Source: Pseudomonas sp. QS1027
Lineage (GTDB): Bacteria > Pseudomonadota > Gammaproteobacteria > Pseudomonadales > Pseudomonadaceae
Direction: 5' to 3'
DNA length: 64,000 bases
Assembly: GCF_002814235.1 (NCBI RefSeq)
Contig: NZ_PHSU01000008.1
Location: forward strand, 186,001 to 250,000
Part shown: positions 50,055 to 58,874 of the stretch, piece by piece
Position numbering within the stretch: position 1 is the first letter of the stretch
Layout: each line of letters opens with the position of its first letter
Notes under the pieces: generated by a model
Told to the model about the DNA's origin: nothing
What the model saw: only the letters and a program-made list of their open reading frames with translations
Databases searched by the model: none
Translations under genes and position numbers: made by a program

Positions 50055-51463
50055 TGAATAAACTTGCCAATGAAAGTATCGCCAGTCAGGTAATTCCGGA
50101 CGTTAAGTTTTCGTTCAAAAGCACTATCGATCTCATGGACGAGTCACTGCGCGAAGGCGCCGAGCGTGCCACCGTTCCTCCTTCCATTGAAGACAAGTGC
50201 GACCTCGCCGAAGCCATTATCCGCACCGGCGTAAGAACGCTTGTTGTGGGCATGTTTCCGGACGTCCCCCATAACATTGAACTGCTCCGCCAACTGGTAG
50301 CCCGCCAGCAGGCCGGCCGCATTGCCGCGGATGCGCGCTTCATGGTGATCTCCCACGTGGGCATCACTTTCGAGCAATCGTTGACGGTACTCAATGAGCT
50401 GGCTGAGGGCGGCATGCCGCTCAAAACGGTGTGGCTGATAGCGATCCATTCGGTATCCGATCAGCAGATCCAGCATCTGTTTCCGACGATCCTGCGCAAG
50501 GATCCAGCCGCAGGCTTTGACTCAACCCTCTGGAGTTCCCACAGCGTCGATACCCGGCGCGAGCTGAATCTGGCCTGGCTGGACGAGTTTCTCCCCACCT
50601 TGTCGCGCTACCAGGGCGGCGGCGTGATGGTCGGGCTGCTGGATACGTTCAGGGCGTGCCATTCACACTTGATCAACACCGTCGATCTCGTGGCTCGCCA
50701 TGGCGTTGGCCAGATTCGGCTCGTTGATACCGCGGGCACCTGCCTGCCGCATCAGGTACAGGGATTTGTCGGCGAACTGGTCGAACGCTTTCCTGCCATT
50801 CGGTTCTATGGGCATTTTCATGACGATTTCGGCATGGCTACCGCCAATGCCCTGATGGGGCTGTCCCTCGGGTTGCAGGGCGTCGATGTCTCGGTGGGTG
50901 GCTTTGCCAACCGCGCGGGCCATCCGCCCTTGGCTGAAGTCGCTGTTGCCTTGAAGAAGTTGTATGGCGTGGAGCTGTCCGGCTTTGATTATCAGTCCTT
51001 GTTTGCTTTGAGCCGACTGACTGAACGGCTATACGGCCTGATGGAAAACCCTGCGCAGGCCATCACGGGGGTCATCACCCACAGCATCCAGAGCGGGATT
51101 CGCACAGAGCTGCTCAACAGTGCCCCGACGATCTTCGACATCCTGGACCCGAGCGAGATCGGCTCAAGCCTGGTCCGCATGTTCGGGGTACGCAGTGGGC
51201 GCGATGGACTGCTCAGGTTCCTGCGGCAAACCGATCTGCTGCTCGAGCATGACCTCGAGGCTACCCCCGAGCTGGCGGACCGACTGTATCCCCTGATCGA
51301 AGCCGAATGGCGTCGACGCAGTGCCACAGCCCATACGCAACTGCGGGGCTGCATCGAGAAATACCAGAACGTCCTGCAGCAGTCGTTTTTTACCGAACAG
51401 GATCTTGCCGTTTGGCTGCAAGAGAACCTCGCCCCCATGACTAAGGAAAGTGAAACGCTATGA
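50051..51463 (+). CDS. DRE-TIM metallolyase superfamily protein (isopropylmalate/homocitrate synthase-like)
   Basis: The 470-aa protein has a pyruvate-carboxylase-like TIM barrel at about residues 25-300. DESLREG (30-36) supplies the Asp-Arg-Glu triad, HFHDDFGMATANA (from 255) the HxH metal site and following acidic residue, and RLVDTAGTCLPHQV (223-236) a late barrel strand. The remaining 170 residues form a helical C-terminal region I do not recognise; it does not look like the LeuA leucine-binding domain. Members condense acetyl-CoA with 2-oxo acids or cleave related acids. Its ATG overlaps the preceding stop codon (ATGA). It could build or cleave the carbon skeleton of the product; the substrate is unknown. 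Confidence 0.8.
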   Translation: MMNKLANESIASQVIPDVKFSFKSTIDLMDESLREGAERATVPPSIEDKCDLAEAIIRTGVRTLVVGMFPDVPHNIELLRQLVARQQAGRIAADARFMVISHVGITFEQSLTVLNELAEGGMPLKTVWLIAIHSVSDQQIQHLFPTILRKDPAAGFDSTLWSSHSVDTRRELNLAWLDEFLPTLSRYQGGGVMVGLLDTFRACHSHLINTVDLVARHGVGQIRLVDTAGTCLPHQVQGFVGELVERFPAIRFYGHFHDDFGMATANALMGLSLGLQGVDVSVGGFANRAGHPPLAEVAVALKKLYGVELSGFDYQSLFALSRLTERLYGLMENPAQAITGVITHSIQSGIRTELLNSAPTIFDILDPSEIGSSLVRMFGVRSGRDGLLRFLRQTDLLLEHDLEATPELADRLYPLIEAEWRRRSATAHTQLRGCIEKYQNVLQQSFFTEQDLAVWLQENLAPMTKESETL

Positions 51464-52503
51464 GCATTGCAAACAAGACTGCGCAGGACCTTTGGAGCCG
51501 CTTTCAAGTCATTCATGGCCACGCCCCGAAAGACGAGTGGGAGTCGCTGCTCTCTCTGGCACAGAAAACGGCAAGCGAGGCTTTTGACGATAACTCCGCG
51601 ACCCGCGAACAGGCCGAGCTCAGTGTTCATCGTGTGCTCTACGCCTTGTATGCCGGCTCTATCGTTGCACCGTGGGAGGCGCACTGGAAAGACGTTGACC
51701 ACTACCTGTTCGTTCAACTGCGACAAACGCTGGAACAGTCATGGAATGAGTCCGAGGTTGAGAAATACGCCAACTTCTTCGGCGATCTGCCGCAGGCTGA
51801 GCACTTTGAGAGCTGGGCGAATCAACACTGCGAAACACATCGCTCGAATTTGTTCCACCCGCTGTTCGGCTTCCTGCGTGAGAACGCCACTCGCCAGCAA
51901 CTGACCGAGTTCCTCGTTCAGGAAACACCGTTCGATGTCCACTTCGGGGATATCCTGGCGAAAATGCTGCCGGGTGTTTATGGCGACGCAAAAACCGAGT
52001 TCTCGAAAAATTTCTGGGACGAAATGGGCTGTGGCGATACCGGCGAAATGCATCGTCAGCTTCGCGTCGAGATGATCAAGTCGCTGGGCGTTTGTGAAGA
52101 TGTGCATTTGCTGGAAATTGAACGGTTTTGCGTAGAAGAGCTGCGCCTGGCAAACATGTACTTTCACACGGCCTTTAACCGCGCCTTGTTGCCACAGGCC
52201 ATCGGCATGATGCTGGCCACCGAACTGATGGTCCCGGGCCGTCTGGATCAGCAGATCGAGGGCTGGCGCCGAGTCGGCTTGTCCGACGATGACATGCGCT
52301 ACCTGATCATTCATACCGTCGTCGACGTCGAACACGCTGCCGGCTGGATGAACGAAGTGGTCAAGCCGCTGATCAAGAAAGACCCGTCTTTCATTCCTGC
52401 GATTGCGTTTGGGATGGCGCGTCGACTTGAACATGCGGCGCAGGTTTGCGACCACATGGCGGCCTGGTTGCCGACCCTTTCCAGCTCCGAGCCTGCTCAC
52501 TGA
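51460..52503 (+). CDS. Heme-oxygenase-like diiron oxidase (HDO), iron-containing redox enzyme family
   Basis: The 347-aa all-helical protein carries HDO iron-ligand motifs: Glu188-x9-His198 in FWDEMGCGDTGEMHRQL, Glu255 in MLATEL, and His285-x3-Asp289-x2-His292 in IIHTVVDVEHAAGW. The spacings 188/198 and 255/285/289/292 equal those I remember for the N-oxygenase SznF. Relatives such as UndA and BesC cleave C-C bonds of fatty acids or amino acids, while SznF oxygenates nitrogen. The N-terminal 150 residues are also helical and unassigned. It overlaps both neighbours (ATGA before, TGATG after). It is the strongest sign that this operon makes a specialised metabolite. Confidence 0.82.
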   Translation: MSIANKTAQDLWSRFQVIHGHAPKDEWESLLSLAQKTASEAFDDNSATREQAELSVHRVLYALYAGSIVAPWEAHWKDVDHYLFVQLRQTLEQSWNESEVEKYANFFGDLPQAEHFESWANQHCETHRSNLFHPLFGFLRENATRQQLTEFLVQETPFDVHFGDILAKMLPGVYGDAKTEFSKNFWDEMGCGDTGEMHRQLRVEMIKSLGVCEDVHLLEIERFCVEELRLANMYFHTAFNRALLPQAIGMMLATELMVPGRLDQQIEGWRRVGLSDDDMRYLIIHTVVDVEHAAGWMNEVVKPLIKKDPSFIPAIAFGMARRLEHAAQVCDHMAAWLPTLSSSEPAH

Positions 52504-53753
52504 TGCAGTTTGATGCCGCTTCGCAAACCCCGGCTCGTTATGAGCCGGGTTCTTGCGCCGATGCCTTGGACGTTCTCCTGATCGGTTGTGGCCTGCGCGG
52601 GACCGGTTTGTTGACGGCCAACGCGGATTTACTGCGGTATCGGGTCGGGGTGGTCGATGCTTCAACCACCCTGGGTCCTGGAAGCTTCGATCGTTACCGC
52701 ATCGATTCCAACTCCTATGGCCACGATTTTTTTGGCTGGGTCGATCCTGAGGGGGTCTACGGGCAACAGCTCGCGCACCCGCATGTCCGGGCGCTGCATG
52801 CGACTGAAGGCAGCTTTGCTCTTTCATTGCTCGCGTCGGCCTTGCGACCCTTCGGAGCGGCCATCAAACAGGCTGTCGGCCCCGCACGCATCTGGACGGG
52901 GCAAGCCGTCGTCAAGATCGAAGTGGAAGGCGACAGCGTGGCGGCAGTGCTGGAAGACGGGCGACGAATCCATACCCGATTCGCCGCCCTGGCGCTGGGT
53001 ATTCGGGAATGCCTGCACGCAGATCTATTGCCCTGGCAGGGTAAGACCCAACTGTCACGGCAAATCATTGAACACGGAGTGCCGGCCCAGTGGTCGGCGC
53101 AACCGCAAAAAATCGTCATTACGGGCGGCTCGCACAGTGCTTATGCCATTGCCAACCGTCTAAGGCAGGAGGGCGCGCTGGCGCCCACTAGTGAAGTGCG
53201 AATTTTGCAACGCAGCGGTACGAAGCTGTTTTACGCCAATATCGACGCGTATCGGAACAGTACCCACACCGCGCTTGAACAGCGGCCGAATGTGCAGACC
53301 GACGTCTGCCCGCAAACCGGTAACCTCTTTCGCTATTCGGGACTCCGGCATGCGGCCCGCGAGACGTTTGAGCGTATTGCGACAGCGGCCCTGCCGAGGT
53401 TTACCCAGACAAGAGTGGATTGCCTGAAGAGTGCCCGACCGTGGCTGGATGAAGCCGACGTGGTCATTCAGGCCCTCGGTTATGAAAGCAACTGCGTCCC
53501 CTTGGTCATCAATGGCATCCAGACCTCCATGCTGACGGACGGCCCGATTGTCGACACCACGCCGGATGGCCGATTGAAGCTGGCGAATGGACAAATCTTG
53601 CCTTTGTTCGTCATGGGCATGAATCCCTATCCCTACGATGACAACAGCCTGACGCCAACCGGGCAATACGCCGCACGCGGCCAGCAAATTCTCGAAGCCT
53701 TGTCCCAGCGCCGCGTGACGGCCCGCAACGTGATGGACATCTCGACAACCTAA
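52503..53753 (+). CDS. FAD/NAD(P)-binding oxidoreductase (flavin monooxygenase-like)
   Basis: The 416-aa protein has two nucleotide-binding sites: LIGCGLRGTGLL near residues 26-37 for FAD and KIVITGGSHSAYAIANRL near residues 200-217 for NAD(P)H. VIQALGYESNCVPL and the final FVMGMNPYPYDD are flavin-domain segments. The arrangement resembles N-hydroxylating flavin monooxygenases (ornithine/lysine N-oxygenase-like), but it is too divergent to assign a reaction. TGATG coupling joins it to the HDO gene. Together the two would provide two oxidations on one scaffold. Confidence 0.75.
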   Translation: MQFDAASQTPARYEPGSCADALDVLLIGCGLRGTGLLTANADLLRYRVGVVDASTTLGPGSFDRYRIDSNSYGHDFFGWVDPEGVYGQQLAHPHVRALHATEGSFALSLLASALRPFGAAIKQAVGPARIWTGQAVVKIEVEGDSVAAVLEDGRRIHTRFAALALGIRECLHADLLPWQGKTQLSRQIIEHGVPAQWSAQPQKIVITGGSHSAYAIANRLRQEGALAPTSEVRILQRSGTKLFYANIDAYRNSTHTALEQRPNVQTDVCPQTGNLFRYSGLRHAARETFERIATAALPRFTQTRVDCLKSARPWLDEADVVIQALGYESNCVPLVINGIQTSMLTDGPIVDTTPDGRLKLANGQILPLFVMGMNPYPYDDNSLTPTGQYAARGQQILEALSQRRVTARNVMDISTT

Positions 53754-53766
53754 AGGATCAGAACCC

Positions 53767-55050
53767 ATGGCTCACGTAGTTTTCATTGAAACAACCCGCC
53801 CTGGCATCCAGGCGATCGAAGCCGCCAAGCGACTGGGTCACAAGGTCTCACTGGTGACCTCGGGCAATTTTGACTGGTTGCTGACGCCGGCCGAACTCGC
53901 CACGGTAAGGGACAGTGTCGACGCTATCTATTCGGCGCCTTCCACCCAGTCCGCTGACGACTGCGAGCGCGCCCTTATCGAGTGCATGGCTGTCGAACCG
54001 ATCGATGCGGTGTTGACCGTGTTTCATCCTTGTGTATTGCCGGCCACGACGGCGGCGGCCAGGCTGGGGTTGAAAGCGACGAGTGTCGAAGGCGTGATGA
54101 ATGCGCGGGACAAAGCCCGATGCCGTGATCTGATCCAGCAAGCCGACTTGCCATCCGTGCAGTTCAGACGTGTCAGCGGGTTCGAAGAGGCCCGACAGGC
54201 TGCACTTGCAATCGGCTATCCGGTTGTCGTCAAGCCGAGCACCGGACTGGCCAAGATGATGGTGAAGATCATTGCGAACGAGCCAGCCTTGATCGCCTAC
54301 TTCGAGCAGTACAACCAGTCGCTTGCGGCGCTGGATGAAGCCATGCGAGCGGAAATAGACGACATCTTCGTGGTCGAGGAGGTCGCCGTTGGCCCTTTGT
54401 TTTCCATTGAGGTGGCGGTCAGTGCCCACGACGAATGGATGCCCTTGGCCATCCTTCGTCGCAAGACCGGTCGACGCAACCCTGTGCTTGAAATGGGCTC
54501 GACCATGCCTTCAGGCCTCTCCGATGACGAGTATCAGGTCGCCGCCGATTACGCCATTGCCATTGTCAAAGCCCTGGGGCTGGACCTGGGCATCTTCCAT
54601 GTCGAGTTTATTTACACCGCCAACGGCCCAAGACTGGTCGAGGTCAATCCACGCATTGCGGGTGGCGCGATTCCCGACCTGATCAACGCCTCCACGGGGG
54701 TGAACCTGTTTGAGCTGCTGGTGCGTATTCACACGGGAGAGCGATTGGGCCTGGGCCGTCTTGCCAGCCAGACCTATTCGAGCCACTCGTTCATTGCCGC
54801 CGAGCAGGATTGCACGGTGCGTGAAGACCTTCCCGAAGACTGGTTCAGCCCGATACGGGCACAGTTGCATTCCGGTGTGGCAAATATCAAGGCGGGGCAA
54901 TTCCTGCAACACATGGAGGGCAACTTCAGTACCTATGGCGTTATCCGAGTGAGCGGCAACAGCTACGCCGAAGTGGTGGAAAAGGTTGCGCTCAAACACG
55001 CTGCGGTTGAACAGATACTCGGCGTGAAGCTGGTGCCAATCAGTGATTGA
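53767..55050 (+). CDS. ATP-grasp ligase
   Basis: The 427-aa protein has the three ATP-grasp parts: an N-terminal Rossmann-like domain (MAHVVFIETTRPGIQAIEAA), a central lid with YPVVVKPSTGLAKMMVKI (Lys156 contacts ATP), and the C-terminal EVNPRIAGGAIPDLIN (Glu292 and Asn294 bind Mg2+). It resembles carboxylate-amine ligases that join amino acids (L-amino acid ligase/carnosine synthase-like). GGATC precedes the ATG, 13 bases after the flavoenzyme gene. Predicted role: link the modified amino acid to a second amino acid or amine. Confidence 0.85.
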   Translation: MAHVVFIETTRPGIQAIEAAKRLGHKVSLVTSGNFDWLLTPAELATVRDSVDAIYSAPSTQSADDCERALIECMAVEPIDAVLTVFHPCVLPATTAAARLGLKATSVEGVMNARDKARCRDLIQQADLPSVQFRRVSGFEEARQAALAIGYPVVVKPSTGLAKMMVKIIANEPALIAYFEQYNQSLAALDEAMRAEIDDIFVVEEVAVGPLFSIEVAVSAHDEWMPLAILRRKTGRRNPVLEMGSTMPSGLSDDEYQVAADYAIAIVKALGLDLGIFHVEFIYTANGPRLVEVNPRIAGGAIPDLINASTGVNLFELLVRIHTGERLGLGRLASQTYSSHSFIAAEQDCTVREDLPEDWFSPIRAQLHSGVANIKAGQFLQHMEGNFSTYGVIRVSGNSYAEVVEKVALKHAAVEQILGVKLVPISD

Positions 55051-55094
55051 ACCCGCTCGTTTCAGCTCCCCATCCATTGACCCCAGGTGAAATC

Positions 55095-56318
55095 ATGCAA
55101 GACTGGCTGACGCTGGCAAGAGATCGACGTTTTATATTGCTCTGGCTGGCGACCCTGGTCAGCTCCACCGGTACGTTCATTTTATTGCTGTCTGTATCGT
55201 CCTACATCATTCGAGTCCACCACTCAGGGCTCGGCGCGACCTCCGTGTTCGCCTTCCAATGGATCCTGCCGGTGGCCCTGGCGTCGCTGATCCGATTGAT
55301 TTGCGAGAGGGTCGGGCTGCGCAAGGCGGTGATCAGCAGTGACATCATCAACGGCCTGCTGTCGCTGCTGATTGGCGTACTGTTGGCGCAAGGCTGGATG
55401 ACCCCGGTCCTGGTCTGCTTCCTGTTCAGGGGATTTGTGGAAGCAATCACCAAAACCAGTCGCGTGGTGTTCATCAAGAAACTGTTCGAAGGCCGGCAAC
55501 TTGAATTGGCGTCCTCGACCTTCAACCTCTCTTACTACCTGGGGGGCGTGCTGGGCGGGGTCATCGGTAGCCTGCTGGTCGGCACCTTCTCGCTGTTGGC
55601 CGTGGCCGCGATTAGCGCCGCGACTTTCGCGTTCTCGGCGCTGTGTTATGCCGGATTGCCGTACGTCCTGACGGCCAGGCAAGACAATGCCAAACGCCGT
55701 GGCGTGCTGATGTCGAACCTGGCAATCGTGACCAAAGAGCCGCAACTGTTTGCCGCGTTTGGCTACCTGTGCATAGCGACGGGCGTGTTCCAGGGGTTCC
55801 ACAACGCCGCTCGGACTATCTTGCCGATCAGAGTGCTCGGGCTGCCCGACTCGGCCGTCATGCAACTGCAGATTGTCAGCGCCTTGGGAATCATCCTCGG
55901 GGCGCTGGCCGTGTCGTTGCTGCCGAGTCTGGTGCGCTGGAAAAGCTTTGGCTTGCTGGCCAATACCCTGACCGCCATCTGCCTGGTCTTGACGACACTG
56001 GTCCACAATAGCGTTCAATTGCTGGTGGCTTACTTTCTCTTCATCTTCCTGTTCGAAGTGTCCTTTACCGCGGCCCAGTCACGCTTGATCCAGTTGAGCT
56101 CCTCCGACGACATCGTCACGATCACGGCCGGGACCAATGCGTTTGGCTCGGGCTTGCTGATCGTGTGTGCGTTGCTCTCCGGCGGGCTGGCGGATCTTAT
56201 TCCATTCCAGCAGGTTGGCTATCTGGTCGGTATTGGCTCGCTGTTGCTGAGCGCACTGATATTGCTGGTGCAGAGTGGTGTCAGGAAACGCATGCACTAT
56301 CAACCTTCCAATCAATAA
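55095..56318 (+). CDS. MFS transporter, probable product exporter
   Basis: The 407-aa protein has about 12 transmembrane helices. It starts MQDWLTLARDRRFILLWLATLVSSTGTFILLLSVSSYII, typical of MFS_3/enterobactin-exporter-like carriers. The ATG at 55095 has AGGTGA 6 bases upstream; an in-frame TTG at 55047 overlaps the ATP-grasp stop and is the alternative. As the last gene of the operon it is the likely exporter and self-resistance protein for the product. A hairpin follows at 56350. Confidence 0.85.
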   Translation: MQDWLTLARDRRFILLWLATLVSSTGTFILLLSVSSYIIRVHHSGLGATSVFAFQWILPVALASLIRLICERVGLRKAVISSDIINGLLSLLIGVLLAQGWMTPVLVCFLFRGFVEAITKTSRVVFIKKLFEGRQLELASSTFNLSYYLGGVLGGVIGSLLVGTFSLLAVAAISAATFAFSALCYAGLPYVLTARQDNAKRRGVLMSNLAIVTKEPQLFAAFGYLCIATGVFQGFHNAARTILPIRVLGLPDSAVMQLQIVSALGIILGALAVSLLPSLVRWKSFGLLANTLTAICLVLTTLVHNSVQLLVAYFLFIFLFEVSFTAAQSRLIQLSSSDDIVTITAGTNAFGSGLLIVCALLSGGLADLIPFQQVGYLVGIGSLLLSALILLVQSGVRKRMHYQPSNQ

Positions 56319-56349
56319 GGACACGAGGCGTCGACCCTCTCGCGGATAA

Positions 56350-56377
56350 AGACGCCGCAGAAGCGGGGGCGGCGTCT
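56350..56377 (+). terminator. Hairpin ending the biosynthetic operon
   Basis: AGACGCCGC (56350-56358) and GCGGCGTCT (56369-56377) form a perfect 9-bp stem with a 10-base loop, 31 bases after the MFS stop. The T-run afterwards is weak (GTCCTGTTG). Confidence 0.65.
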
Positions 56378-56465
56378 GTCCTGTTGTCAGAAAAGCCTAA
56401 GCGCTTCCTGCGACGTGTCCCACGCAGACGCGGGCAGCCTGCGTCTCGCCTGGTCCGTCCCGAGC

Positions 56466-57338
56466 TTACGCCTTGGCGGCGTTCTGTGCCGCCTCGAACA
56501 CCTCGCGTGCGGACGTCTTACCCGCTACGTGCTCCGTACCCTCGACGCCAATGTCCATCCATCCTGCATTCACCGCCTCAAACATGGCTTCGGCCGGTCC
56601 GGTATGGCCCTTCGGAATGCCGAATTGCTCGAACGCTTGTGCCCACCCTGCACGAGGGACTGCAAAGGCTGTCACGTCGAGATTCAGGACTTCACCCAAT
56701 TGCGCCGCGACTTCATCCGCGCTGACCATCGAACCCAGCTCGACGACGCGCTGCCCTGGCCACGCGGGCCCAGTCAACAGGGTGGCGACCTGTGCACCGA
56801 TGTCCTTCGTCGCGACCATGGTCGATTTCCGGTTTGTCGGGTTGTAGTAGACCGGTAGCGTTCCGCCCCGGGCGACCTGTAAGCCGTAGAGGAAGTTTTC
56901 GAAGAAACCACCTGCGCGCACAAAGGCGATGGGCGATATCAGGTCGCGAAAACCTTGCTCCAATAGCGACAAGGCCGTGATCATTCCAAGCCCGCTGGTC
57001 CTGTTCGCACCCATCGACGACAGCGCTACCACCCGCGGCGGCGCTGCCTTAGTGAGTGCCTCGACATAGTTCGCAATCACGCCCTTGGCTTCCTTGAAGT
57101 CGGGCGAGGGCGCCCAGACCGCCGGCAGCATGACAAACGCACCTTCGACGCCTTTGAGCGCCCGTTCGATGGCGGTCGAATCATTCCAATCACCGTCCAC
57201 CAGTTCCACGCCCTGGTCAGCCCAGCTTGACGCTTTCTCACGATTGCGGACGAGCGCGCGTACTTTCTTGCCGTGCGCCAGCAAATGTTCTGCCGTTGCG
57301 CCGCCTACTTTTCCCGTGATACCCATCACTAAAAACAT
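56466..57338 (-). CDS. NmrA-family NAD(P)-binding protein
   Basis: The 290-aa Rossmann protein begins MFLVMGITGKVGGATAEHLL, the GxTGxxG motif of NmrA/QOR2-like atypical SDRs. It has LVRNREKASSWADQGVELVDGDWND, typical after the second strand, and MVATKDIGAQVATLL. It lacks the YxxxK catalytic pair. Such proteins sense or reduce quinones through NADPH. AGGAG precedes the ATG. It follows the DoxX gene by 45 bases on the minus strand, and a LysR gene is divergent from the pair. Confidence 0.87.
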   Translation of the reverse strand: MFLVMGITGKVGGATAEHLLAHGKKVRALVRNREKASSWADQGVELVDGDWNDSTAIERALKGVEGAFVMLPAVWAPSPDFKEAKGVIANYVEALTKAAPPRVVALSSMGANRTSGLGMITALSLLEQGFRDLISPIAFVRAGGFFENFLYGLQVARGGTLPVYYNPTNRKSTMVATKDIGAQVATLLTGPAWPGQRVVELGSMVSADEVAAQLGEVLNLDVTAFAVPRAGWAQAFEQFGIPKGHTGPAEAMFEAVNAGWMDIGVEGTEHVAGKTSAREVFEAAQNAAKA

Positions 57339-57383
57339 GCGTTTTCTCCTGGTTTTGAGGGGCAGGACACTGCCCCTGTTGGT

Positions 57384-57806
57384 TTAACGGATGAGGGGCA
57401 GAAGGGCCCGGATACGGGGATCGCGTGCGTAGAGGCCGCCCCATGTCATCGTGCCCAGAAGCAGGGAAATGATTTCCGGCGGCGACCCCAGCTCACCCAT
57501 GCGGACATGGGCGCAGATGGCACCTCCCAGAAAGCCCGTCACCAGGATCGCGCCGAGGACGGCGGTGGCCGGGATGGCGTAAAGGATGGCGCAGGCGAGC
57601 AGGATCGGACCCACCACGCGGGTCAGGTCCATGGCGAACCCGGTTTCCTGCAACAGGCCCGCGATCTGTGTCGGCGCGAAAAGCTGAAGGGTGCCGTCTG
57701 CCACCAGCGCGATAACGACAAGCGCGCTCATTATCCGACCGGCCCACAGGGTGCGATGGGAGGCCATGGTTTCAGGCACCTGATGCGGATTCATAGTTTC
57801 GGACAC
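57384..57806 (-). CDS. DoxX-family membrane protein
   Basis: The 140-aa protein has four hydrophobic helices (RIMSALVVIALVADGTLQLF, VVGPILLACAILYAIPATAV, LGAILVTGFLGGAICAHVRM and a last one at the C-terminus), and the segment GGAICAHVRMG is typical of DoxX/DUF4267-like proteins. The GTG at 57806 has CGGAG about 8 bases upstream; the ATG at 57794 lacks a ribosome site. It is the first gene of the unit with the NmrA-family gene, divergent from a LysR regulator. Function uncertain, possibly quinone- or thiol-related redox homeostasis. Confidence 0.83.
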   Translation of the reverse strand: MSETMNPHQVPETMASHRTLWAGRIMSALVVIALVADGTLQLFAPTQIAGLLQETGFAMDLTRVVGPILLACAILYAIPATAVLGAILVTGFLGGAICAHVRMGELGSPPEIISLLLGTMTWGGLYARDPRIRALLPLIR

Positions 57807-57923
57807 GGGTTGTTCTCCGATGGGGTTTCCAGTTTCGGAGCTTACTGTGTCTCTTGAGTGTTATAAGCACTGACAAAGTGAACGCACTGTTCTCTCTGCG
57901 GTGAACAATACCGAGGCACGAAA

Positions 57924-58829
57924 ATGCAGAATCTCGAACCCCTCCTCATATTCATCACGGTGGCGGAAATGGGCAGCTTCACCCGCGCGGCCGAGAGCCT
58001 GGGCATCCAAAAGGGCAGGGCCTCAACGGCGGTCCGCAAGCTTGAAGAAGAGATGGGTGCCAGGCTCCTGCACCGGACGACGCGCAGCGTGCAGTTGACG
58101 GAGGATGGACGGGCCTTTCATGCCCGTGCCCGGGATCTGCTCGCTGAAGTCGATGACCTGCACTCGATGTTCGCCAGCGATCACGTGACACTTCGCGGGC
58201 GTTTACGGGTCGATTTTCCGACCGAGGTGGCGCGCGCGACCATCGTGCCGGCCCTGCCGGCCTTCATGGCCGCTTATCCCGAGTTGCAGTTGGAGGTGTC
58301 GAGCACGGATCGGCAAGTCGATCTGGTTCAAGAAGGGTTCGACTGTGTATTGCGGCTTGGACCTATAGGGGACGAGACGCTGATTGCCCGTCCACTGGGC
58401 CAGTTGCGCATGGCCAACGCTGCCAGTCCCGCCTATCTGGCGCGCTATGGCGTCCCTCGATCGCTGGACGATCTCCAGCGTCAGGGACATCGGACCATTC
58501 ATTTTTCGACGATGTTGGGTGCAAGACCCTACGGCTGGGAGTATCCGGACGGCGACAGCTACGCGACGCTTCAGTTGCCAGGTGCGCTACACGTCAACAG
58601 CGCGCAGACCTACGAGGCCGCAGCACTCGCCGGCCTTGGCCTGATTCAGGCGCCACTCCTGGGGATTGGTCAATACTTGGAGAGTGGAGCGCTTGTGGAG
58701 ATCCTCCCCGATTTGCGTCGCCGGGCGCTCGCCGTGTCCCTCGTCGTCGCACATCGGAGCAATCTGTCGCGCCGGGTCCGCGTATTCATGCAATGGGTCG
58801 AAGATGTGCTGACGCCGTATCTGGAATAG
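57924..58829 (+). CDS. LysR-family regulator divergent from the DoxX-NmrA unit
   Basis: The 301-aa protein has a LysR helix-turn-helix at residues 1-60 (MQNLEPLLIFITVAEMGSFTRAAESLGIQKGRASTAVRKLE). The effector domain is of the CrgA type (LRGRLRVDFPTEVARATIVPALPAF, GFDCVLRLGPIGDETLIARPLG, ALAGLGLIQAPLLGIGQYL). A related but decayed LysR start lies at 59586. It probably regulates the divergent DoxX-NmrA genes. Confidence 0.9.
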   Translation: MQNLEPLLIFITVAEMGSFTRAAESLGIQKGRASTAVRKLEEEMGARLLHRTTRSVQLTEDGRAFHARARDLLAEVDDLHSMFASDHVTLRGRLRVDFPTEVARATIVPALPAFMAAYPELQLEVSSTDRQVDLVQEGFDCVLRLGPIGDETLIARPLGQLRMANAASPAYLARYGVPRSLDDLQRQGHRTIHFSTMLGARPYGWEYPDGDSYATLQLPGALHVNSAQTYEAAALAGLGLIQAPLLGIGQYLESGALVEILPDLRRRALAVSLVVAHRSNLSRRVRVFMQWVEDVLTPYLE

Positions 58830-58874
58830 CGAGACGAACCTCTTTGTCCGTCCCCAGCCGGAGGGGCTGAGACT

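Noticed and set aside
52446-52502. N-terminal extension of the flavoenzyme gene
   Set aside because: It lies inside the HDO gene in another frame; the TGATG-coupled ATG at 52503 gives a normal start.
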